Positions 6,475-11,586 of a stretch of 11,586 bases of DNA are shown here, piece by piece. Numbering within the stretch: the stretch's first letter is position 1; each line of letters begins with the position of its first letter. The notes under the pieces were generated by a model. It was not told where the DNA came from, made no database searches, and saw only the letters and a program-made list of their open reading frames with translations. The DNA lies in the NCBI GenBank assembly GCA_012510335.1, contig JAAZIF010000114.1, positions 1 through 11,586 on the forward strand, written 5' to 3'. The DNA is from Methanomicrobiales archaeon. GTDB taxonomy: Archaea > Halobacteriota > Methanomicrobia > Methanomicrobiales > Methanoculleaceae. Position numbers and translations under genes: made by a program.

Positions 6475-7086
6475 ATGCGATCGATCATCTACTACATACG
6501 AGAATTTCTCCGGCCCGAGTGGCTGAAGAAGTTCTTCTTCGCAAAGACCGCGCCCCTGGTCACCCCCTCGTACTTCAAGGGCTATCCCACCCTGACCGAT
6601 AAGGAATGCACGGGGTGCTTCAACTGCATGATGATCTGTCCGGCGCCGGGAGGCATCGAGGTTCTCCGCCGGAAAGACCAGTGGGTTCCCGAGATCTACC
6701 CCGGCCACTGCATCAGGTGCGGCCTCTGCGTCGAGGCCTGCGAGGAAGGAGTCCTCGCAAGCGGGCGGATCCTCGATATCACCCGGCGCGACAGGACAGC
6801 GTTCCGGTCTTGGTACCACCTGGAGGTCGATGATGCCCTCTGCATGCGGTGCGGGAACTGCTGTGTCTCCTGCCCGATCAACAAACAGGAAGATCCTCAG
6901 CTCGGGTCGAGCGGGACGTCGTCGAGCGATGAGGTGATCATGCGGATCGAGGGGGGCCGGGTCCGGATACTCCACGAGGAGAAATGCACAGGCTGCAAGA
7001 CCTGCGAGACCCACTGCCCGAACAGCGCAATAAGGGTCGCCCGCATGGTCGAAGGGGTGCATGAGGAGAAGGAGGTGGAGGCATGA
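6475..7086 (+). CDS. ehaP: four-cluster ferredoxin-type subunit of Eha (EhaP-like)
   Basis: A 203-residue iron-sulfur protein with four CxxCxxCxxxC motifs: Cys45-48-51-55, Cys79-82-85-89, Cys123-126-129-133 and Cys171-174-177-181. These are enough for four [4Fe-4S] clusters. The N-terminus (about residues 1-40) has a hydrophobic/amphipathic start and a PSYFKGYPTL stretch recalling NuoI/EchF-type subunits, which lie on the membrane and accept electrons from the small subunit. I infer that it carries electrons from EhaN outward to ferredoxin. It may also pass them directly to the Fwd complex encoded next, since the fwd genes seen here include no FwdF or FwdG ferredoxin. The name EhaP is by position; the Methanothermobacter EhaP has, as I recall, six clusters. 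The stop overlaps fwdD (ATGA). Confidence 0.8.
   Translation: MRSIIYYIREFLRPEWLKKFFFAKTAPLVTPSYFKGYPTLTDKECTGCFNCMMICPAPGGIEVLRRKDQWVPEIYPGHCIRCGLCVEACEEGVLASGRILDITRRDRTAFRSWYHLEVDDALCMRCGNCCVSCPINKQEDPQLGSSGTSSSDEVIMRIEGGRVRILHEEKCTGCKTCETHCPNSAIRVARMVEGVHEEKEVEA
7071..7077 (+). promoter_or_regulatory. strong ribosome-binding site of fwdD
   Basis: GGAGGTG is a perfect seven-base match to the archaeal anti-SD complement, ending five bases before the fwdD ATG. It lies at the very end of the ferredoxin gene and is the most canonical ribosome site in the operon. It could raise translation of the fwd genes relative to the eha genes on a shared transcript. Confidence 0.6.
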
Positions 7087-7472
7087 CCTATCTCATGATC
7101 ACCGGGCGGACGGTGAACCAGGGCGTGACCGTCGAGAACAAGACATCGCCTGAGTATGCGGAGGAGACCTCCACCTGCCACATGCATGAGTTTGACATGC
7201 TGGAGCTCGGGCTTGACGACAGGGACGCCATCCTGGTCACCGGGCCCTGCGGGGCGGTCGTCATGCGGGCGGTCGCGTCACGCGAGGTGGAGATGGGCAC
7301 AGTCTTTGTCCCCTACGGTCCGTATGCGAACCACATCATCGATGCCGGCACCCACTCTACCGGTATGCCAGACTTCAAGTCGCATGAGGTAGAGATCGAA
7401 CCGACGGATGATGAACCAAAGACTGTTCATAAACTGATGGAGGATCTCGGAGGGCTTGCCTATGATCGTTAA
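7083..7472 (+). CDS. fwdD: formylmethanofuran dehydrogenase subunit D
   Basis: A 129-residue subunit of the tungsten or molybdenum formylmethanofuran dehydrogenase, corresponding to the molybdopterin-dinucleotide-binding C-terminal domain of formate dehydrogenase-type enzymes, here as a separate protein as in Fwd/Fmd. It begins with an ITGRTVNQG stretch and contains LGLDDRDAILVTGPCGAVVMRA, a double-psi barrel-like segment, and VPYGPYANHIID, all typical of FwdD/FmdD. The ATG at 7083 overlaps the stop of the eha ferredoxin gene, so the hydrogenase and dehydrogenase genes are translationally linked. It overlaps fwdB by 11 bases. Tungsten versus molybdenum usage cannot be told from this sequence. 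Confidence 0.93.
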   Translation: MTYLMITGRTVNQGVTVENKTSPEYAEETSTCHMHEFDMLELGLDDRDAILVTGPCGAVVMRAVASREVEMGTVFVPYGPYANHIIDAGTHSTGMPDFKSHEVEIEPTDDEPKTVHKLMEDLGGLAYDR

Positions 7473-8751
7473 GGACGTGGTCTGCCCCTTCTGCGGATGC
7501 CTCTGCGACGATATAGAGGTGGAGGTGGAGGGGGACCGGGTTGTCTCCGTCTGCAACGCCTGTGAGCTCGGCACAACGAAACTTATGGGCGAGAAGAGGA
7601 TGAAGGGCCCGATCCTGCGTGACGGAGATGGGTGGAGAGAGATCACCTATGACGAGGCGATACGGTATGCTGCCGATATGCTTCTCTCGGCCGAGCGTCC
7701 GCTCCTCTACGGGTGGAGCGGCACCCACGGGGAGGCCCAGTGCGTGGGGGTGCATATGGCCGAACTCGTGCGCGGCGTCATAGACAACACATCCTCGGTC
7801 TGTCACGGGCCGTCGATACTCGCTATCCAGGAGGTTGGTCACCCCGGATGCACGCTCGGCGTCGTGAAGAACCGGGCCGATCTCGTGATCTACTGGGGTT
7901 CTAACCCGATCGACGCCCACCCCCGTCACCTATCCCGGTATACATACTACGCAGACGGGTTTTTCCTCGAGAACGCCTTCCGTGACCGGAAGGTGATCGT
8001 CGTGGATATCAGAAAGACCGAGACCGCAAACATCGCCGACGAGTTCGTGCAGATCAAACCCGGCGGAGATTACGCGGTTCTCTCGGCGCTCCGGGCTCTC
8101 GTCCGCGGGAAGGGGGAGACGATACCCCGCACGGTCTCGGGCGTCACACGGGAGCAGCTCATACGGGTGGCCGACCTCTGCAAAGGGGCGAAGTTCGGCG
8201 CGGTCTACTTCGGGCTCGGGCTCACGATGACCCCGGGGAAGTACAAGAACATACGAAACGCCATAGAACTCGTCTCCGAGCTGAGCCGGCACACGAAGTT
8301 CACCATATCGGCGATGCGGGGCCATTACAACGTCTACGGATCAAATGAGGTGAACACCTGGATGACGGGCTACCCCTTCGGGATCGACTACTCCCGGGGG
8401 ATCGCGTTCTACAACCCCGGGGAGACCACGGCTGTGGATATACTGGCCAGGAAGGAGTGTGACGCGGCGTTGATCGTCGGGAGTGACCCGGCCGCCCACT
8501 TCCCGCGCCGGTGTCTCGATCACCTCGCCGATATCCCGGTGGTCCAGCTCGACCCCTATCCGAACGCCACCACCGCGTTCTGCAACGTCCAGATACCTGT
8601 GGCGGTGACCGGGATCGATGCGGAGGGGACTGCTTACCGGATGGACGGGGTTCCCATCAGAACCAGAAAGGTTCTCTCCACCGATTACCCATCAGATGAG
8701 GAGATCCTCTCCCGGATGTATGCACTGATGCAGGAGGAGAGAGAGCGATGA
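7462..8751 (+). CDS. fwdB: formylmethanofuran dehydrogenase subunit B (catalytic, W/Mo-pterin)
   Basis: A 429-residue catalytic subunit that reduces CO2 to formate at a W/Mo-bispterin centre; the formate then goes to FwdA. The N-terminus has the [4Fe-4S] motif region CPFCGCLCDD (Cys8, 11, 13, 15) and CNAC (31, 34). The metal-ligand residue is Cys114 in TSSVCHGPS, encoded by TGT at 7801-7803, so this is not a selenocysteine form. Other family stretches are YWGSNPIDAHPRHLSRY and AMRGHYNVYGSNEV. I choose the ATG at 7462, seven bases after GGAGGG (7449-7454); a TTG two codons upstream is less likely. The stop overlaps fwdA (ATGA). Confidence 0.95.
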   Translation: MIVKDVVCPFCGCLCDDIEVEVEGDRVVSVCNACELGTTKLMGEKRMKGPILRDGDGWREITYDEAIRYAADMLLSAERPLLYGWSGTHGEAQCVGVHMAELVRGVIDNTSSVCHGPSILAIQEVGHPGCTLGVVKNRADLVIYWGSNPIDAHPRHLSRYTYYADGFFLENAFRDRKVIVVDIRKTETANIADEFVQIKPGGDYAVLSALRALVRGKGETIPRTVSGVTREQLIRVADLCKGAKFGAVYFGLGLTMTPGKYKNIRNAIELVSELSRHTKFTISAMRGHYNVYGSNEVNTWMTGYPFGIDYSRGIAFYNPGETTAVDILARKECDAALIVGSDPAAHFPRRCLDHLADIPVVQLDPYPNATTAFCNVQIPVAVTGIDAEGTAYRMDGVPIRTRKVLSTDYPSDEEILSRMYALMQEERER

Positions 8752-10448
8752 GCGAACTCCTGATCAGGAACGCCTGCGTCATAGATCCCCTCAAGGGCAT
8801 CAACGCCGAGACGATGGACATAGCCATCCGGGATGGAAAGATCGTCGAGGACGTGAGCAGCGCGGCCGAGGTTATAGACGCACGCGGTGCGCTCACCCTC
8901 CCGGGCGGGATCGACTCGCATACCCACATCTGCGGGACGAAGGTGAACTTCGGCAGGTACATGAGCCCGGAGGATATGCGGGCCGGCAGGACGTCCCGGT
9001 GCGGGCCGATGCATGCCACATCCGGCTACAGTGTCCCGACCACCTACGGCAACAGTTACCGCTACAGTGCGATGGGCTACACAACCCTGCTCGAGGGCGC
9101 GATGGCGCCGCTCGAGGCCCGCCACACCCATGAGGAGTTCCTCTACACCCCGCTCCAGGACACGATGGCAAACACCCTATTTGACGGGAACTGGGGGATC
9201 ATGGAGGCGATACGCGACGGCGACACGAGGAGGGTTGCCGCCATCATCGCCTGGACGCTCCAGGCGGTGAAGGGGTTTGGCGTCAAACTCACGAACCCCG
9301 GCGGCACCGAGGCCTGGCAGTGGGGCAAGAACGTCTCGTGCATAAGGGATCCGGTGCCTTACTTTGAGGTGACGCCGGCAGAGATCATCACATCGGTCGT
9401 CGAAGCAAACGAGATGCTCGACCTCCCGCACTCTGTTCACATCCACGCAAACAACCTCGGGACGCCGGGGAACTACACCTGCACGCTTGGAACCCTCGGT
9501 CTCATACCCGACCTGAACCCGAAGCGGCAGACACTGTATGCCACCCACATCCAGTTCCACGCCTACGGCGGGTCGGGGTGGAAGGATTTCTGCTCGAAGA
9601 GCGAACCGATCGTGAGGTTCGTCAACATGCGCCCGCAGATCGTCATCGATATGGGGCAGGTGATGTTCGGGCGGACAACCACGATGACCGCTGACGGACC
9701 GATGGAGTTCAACCTCTACCGCCTCCATCACGAGAAGTGGAGCAACCACGACGTGGAACTCGAGACAGGTTCCGGGATCATACCGGTTCTCTACCGGCGC
9801 AAGAACCTGGTCAACTCGATCATGTGGGCTATCGGTCTTGAGCTCGCGCTCCTCACAGAGAGCCCCTGGCAGTGCCTGCTCACGACCGATAACCCGAACG
9901 GCGCGCCGTTCGTCAAGTACCCTGAGATCATAGCCCTCCTGATGAGCAAGAAGTACCGCGACGCCGAGTTTGCAACCATCCACCCCGATACAGAATCCCG
10001 GGTTCCCCTTCCGGCGATCGAGCGTGAGCTGGACTGGTACGAGATCGCTGTGATGACAAGGGCCGGCCAGGCGAAGGCGCTCGGGATCCAGGATCGCGGG
10101 AAGGGCCATCTCGGTCTGGGGGCCGAGGCAGACGTCGCCATCTACCCGATCAGGATCGACGAGACCGATCCATCGGTCGATTACGAGAGGGTGATCGAGG
10201 CTTTTAGCCGGACCGAGTACACGATCAAGCGGGGCAGGGTCGTCTCCCGGAAGGGTAAGTGCCTGGTCGACGGGAACAACGCCACGTTCTGGGTCAGGCC
10301 GGAGGTCTCCGATGACTATGATATGGAGAAAGACCCGGACTTCATCGAGAAGTTCGACCGTTACTACACGGTCAGGATGAGGAACTACCCGGTGCAGGAG
10401 GAGTACCTGAACCGTAACCGGTGCATCGAGACGGAGGCAGAGATATGA
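8748..10448 (+). CDS. fwdA: formylmethanofuran dehydrogenase subunit A (amidohydrolase)
   Basis: A 566-residue metal-dependent amidohydrolase that condenses formate with methanofuran in the Fwd complex. Expected dinuclear-zinc residues are visible: His58 and His60 in DSHTHICGT, Lys180 in GVKLTNPGG (the position of the carboxylated lysine in the known structure), His231/His233 in HIHANN, His267/His271 in ATHIQFHAYGG, and catalytic Asp381 in TTDNPNG. The opening LLIRNACVIDPLKG and the LPGGIDSHTH turn are standard for the superfamily. Length is normal for FwdA. The ATG at 8748 overlaps the fwdB stop (ATGA) behind GGAGGAGAGAG, and its stop overlaps fwdC (ATGA). Confidence 0.97.
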   Translation: MSELLIRNACVIDPLKGINAETMDIAIRDGKIVEDVSSAAEVIDARGALTLPGGIDSHTHICGTKVNFGRYMSPEDMRAGRTSRCGPMHATSGYSVPTTYGNSYRYSAMGYTTLLEGAMAPLEARHTHEEFLYTPLQDTMANTLFDGNWGIMEAIRDGDTRRVAAIIAWTLQAVKGFGVKLTNPGGTEAWQWGKNVSCIRDPVPYFEVTPAEIITSVVEANEMLDLPHSVHIHANNLGTPGNYTCTLGTLGLIPDLNPKRQTLYATHIQFHAYGGSGWKDFCSKSEPIVRFVNMRPQIVIDMGQVMFGRTTTMTADGPMEFNLYRLHHEKWSNHDVELETGSGIIPVLYRRKNLVNSIMWAIGLELALLTESPWQCLLTTDNPNGAPFVKYPEIIALLMSKKYRDAEFATIHPDTESRVPLPAIERELDWYEIAVMTRAGQAKALGIQDRGKGHLGLGAEADVAIYPIRIDETDPSVDYERVIEAFSRTEYTIKRGRVVSRKGKCLVDGNNATFWVRPEVSDDYDMEKDPDFIEKFDRYYTVRMRNYPVQEEYLNRNRCIETEAEI

Positions 10449-11215
10449 GGGTCACGCTCGCGATGAAGCCGGCTGCCAGGTCGTTCATCCCGATCGAGGC
10501 TGAGTCGATCATACCGAAGAACCTCCTCTCCGGTACTGATATCTCGGTCTGGAGGGGGAACCGGGAGCTCAGGCTCGATGAGGTCTTCTCGGTCTCCGTG
10601 GAGGGCGAGGCTGACCGGCCGGAGGATGTCGAGGTTGTCATATCCGGGGACGGCACGTTCCGGCTCAAACGGGTTGGCGAGTATATGGACGGCGGCAAGA
10701 TCACCATCCTCGGCGATATCGGTATGCACTGTGGCAACTTCATGAGCGGCGGAACCATCGAGATCCATGGGAGCGCCGATGGCTGGCTCGGCCGGGAGAT
10801 GGCGGGGGGCTCGATCATCTGCAGGGGTGATGCCGCAGACTACTGCGCGTCGGGATACCGCGGCGGGAGGAAGGGTATGACCGGCGGGACGGTGGAGGTC
10901 TTCGGTCGCGCGGGGGTCTTCCTGGCAGAGAACATCGCGGGCGGTGTTGTGACCGTGCATGGCGATGCCGGGGATATGCCCGGGGCGGAGATGCGTAGTG
11001 GCACGCTCATCATCCACGGGGATTGCGGCCGTCCGGCGGCGAACATGAAGGGGGGCTCCTGTTACGTCTACGGGACCGCGCATGGAATGATCCCCACGTT
11101 CAGGAAGATCGGGACGATTCAGCACGATGGGCAGATGCTTATCCACTTCACCGGGGATATAGCGAACCGAGGGAAAGGAAATCTTTTTGTGAAGGACTAC
11201 AGATATCTGGAATGA
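10445..11215 (+). CDS. fwdC: formylmethanofuran dehydrogenase subunit C
   Basis: A 256-residue structural subunit with the right-handed beta-helix fold also found at the C-terminus of the glutamate synthase large subunit. From about residue 85 to 205 it shows repeated units of the form G-x-x-G-x-x-M-x-x-G-x-(I/V)-x-(V/I)-x-G, for example GNFMSGGTIEIHG, GREMAGGSIICRG, AENIAGGVVTVHG and GAEMRSGTLIIHG. In the known complex FwdC packs against FwdA and FwdB. I choose the ATG at 10445, which overlaps the fwdA stop and has GGAGG at 10433-10437; a reading from 10421 would be 8 codons longer. The stop overlaps the ATG of a small zinc-ribbon gene. Confidence 0.94.
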   Translation: MRVTLAMKPAARSFIPIEAESIIPKNLLSGTDISVWRGNRELRLDEVFSVSVEGEADRPEDVEVVISGDGTFRLKRVGEYMDGGKITILGDIGMHCGNFMSGGTIEIHGSADGWLGREMAGGSIICRGDAADYCASGYRGGRKGMTGGTVEVFGRAGVFLAENIAGGVVTVHGDAGDMPGAEMRSGTLIIHGDCGRPAANMKGGSCYVYGTAHGMIPTFRKIGTIQHDGQMLIHFTGDIANRGKGNLFVKDYRYLE

Positions 11216-11364
11216 TGGTCAGGCACGAGTGCGGATTTGAGGCTCCGATTTATTGCAAGAAGTGCGGGAGGCCGCTGTCCAGCAACGAACGTACGGGTCT
11301 TTACTGCCCGCACTGTGGAAGAAGGGTGAGTATCCTGTGCCCCGGATGCGGGCGCCTCTGGTGA
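11212..11364 (+). CDS. 50-residue zinc-ribbon protein coupled to fwdC
   Basis: A tiny cysteine-rich protein whose ATG at 11212 overlaps the fwdC stop (ATGA). A second ATG at 11215 would shorten it by one residue. It contains Cys7 and three CxxCG knuckles: CKKCG (15-18), CPHCG (32-35) and CPGCG (43-46). Two knuckles could form one zinc ribbon, with a third half-site left over or paired through Cys7. There is no membrane segment. The function is unknown; the coupling to fwd suggests a role in regulation, assembly or metal handling of Fwd, but zinc ribbons of this size are also common as nucleic-acid or protein-binding modules. The ribosome site is weak, so it probably relies on translational coupling. 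Confidence 0.72.
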   Translation: MMVRHECGFEAPIYCKKCGRPLSSNERTGLYCPHCGRRVSILCPGCGRLW

Positions 11365-11367
11365 TCA
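11362..11367. other. shared convergent stop palindrome TGATCA
   Basis: TGA at 11362-11364 ends the zinc-ribbon gene on the plus strand. TCA at 11365-11367 is the TGA stop of the minus-strand gene. The two converging reading frames therefore abut with no base between them. Confidence 0.75.
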
Positions 11368-11586
11368 GATCCGGTTTTTTACCCACCGGACGTACTGGGC
11401 CCGCAGCTTCTGGACATCCCCCTCAGTCAGGTCTCTCTTCCCGGTTCGATGGAGATACGATTCAAGCTGCTCCACCACACATTCTGCATCCAGAAAGTCA
11501 TCGGCATCCAGGTAGACGGGCGCATTCCCTGTGTTGATCACCTCACCGCAGGTCGGGCAGAGCCTCCAGCGCTGGTAGCGATCCAC
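11365..11586 (-). CDS. unknown small protein with a CPTCG motif, possibly cut by the window end
   Basis: An open frame runs from the window edge to a TGA at 11365-11367. The visible part is 73 residues if it starts at the GTG on the last three bases (11584-11586), but the frame stays open there and the gene may begin outside. It has one CPTCGEV knuckle (residues 10-13), a lone Cys at about residue 36, an acidic middle (LDADDFLDAE) and a basic helical end with TEGDVQKLRAQYVRW. I recognise no family; a half zinc ribbon next to a helical segment is all that can be said. It converges on the fwd operon and is not part of it. Confidence 0.6.
   Translation of the reverse strand: MDRYQRWRLCPTCGEVINTGNAPVYLDADDFLDAECVVEQLESYLHRTGKRDLTEGDVQKLRAQYVRWVKNRI
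11370..11390 (+). terminator. possible terminator of the eha-fwd operon
   Basis: Six thymines at 11375-11380 lie about ten bases after the last plus-strand stop, fitting an archaeal U-tract terminator. They sit in an inverted repeat, TCCGGT (11370-11375) with ACCGGA (11385-11390). The element lies inside the 3' coding region of the opposing gene, where the A-run encodes part of its C-terminus. The evidence is composition and position only. Confidence 0.4.

Noticed and set aside
5358..6488. Long open frame (376 codons) antisense to ehaO
   Set aside because: EhaO on the plus strand has all catalytic motifs; the antisense frame is a by-product of GC-rich codon usage and has no recognisable domains.
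9177..10109. 310-codon frame antisense to fwdA
   Set aside because: FwdA is unmistakable on the plus strand; the antisense product is compositionally biased and unlike any family I know.
10700..11060. Short direct repeats in DNA that might be a CRISPR or tandem array
   Set aside because: They are the degenerate glycine-rich beta-helix repeats of FwdC, not near-identical DNA repeats.
1..11586. Mobile element, CRISPR array or defence system
   Set aside because: No transposase, integrase, terminal repeats, regular repeat-spacer structure or defence motifs were seen; gene content is core energy metabolism throughout.

Overview
The window looks like chromosome of a hydrogenotrophic methanogenic archaeon, most likely of the Methanomicrobiales (Methanoculleus-like). 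The reasons are GC-rich coding sequence, archaeal TATA boxes, A/GTGA start-stop overlaps, SD motifs matching GGAGGTGATCC, and above all Eha energy-converting hydrogenase genes joined to formylmethanofuran dehydrogenase genes. The genus is inference; no 16S or other marker is present.

Layout. At 11-95 (- strand) is a class II tRNA-Leu(UAG). Positions 96-352 form a divergent promoter region with a TATA box for the tRNA, a TATA box for the rightward operon, and a leader holding several inverted repeats. From 353 to 11364 runs one co-directional array of 19 genes. Every junction overlaps or is separated by at most 10 bases, so this is probably one roughly 11-kb transcription unit. It starts with 14 Eha-type genes: ehaB, C, D, E, F, G, H, I, J, one small K/L-type membrane protein, M, N (NiFe small subunit), O (NiFe large subunit) and a four-cluster ferredoxin subunit. 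It continues through an ATGA overlap into fwdD-fwdB-fwdA-fwdC and ends with a 50-residue zinc-ribbon protein. A convergent, probably truncated gene lies on the minus strand at 11365-11586; the two opposing stop codons share the palindrome TGATCA.

How the parts work together. Eha is a membrane-bound group 4 [NiFe] hydrogenase that uses an ion gradient to drive reduction of low-potential ferredoxin by H2. Fwd/Fmd uses such electrons to reduce CO2 to formylmethanofuran, the first step of methanogenesis. Here producer and consumer of the low-potential electrons are genetically fused into one operon, with a 4x[4Fe-4S] protein exactly at the junction. That arrangement suggests (but does not prove) coordinated supply of electrons to this Fwd isoenzyme. 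The Eha set is smaller than the roughly 20-gene cluster of Methanothermobacter: no ehaA is seen upstream, one of ehaK/ehaL is missing, and no ehaQ-T-like genes follow.
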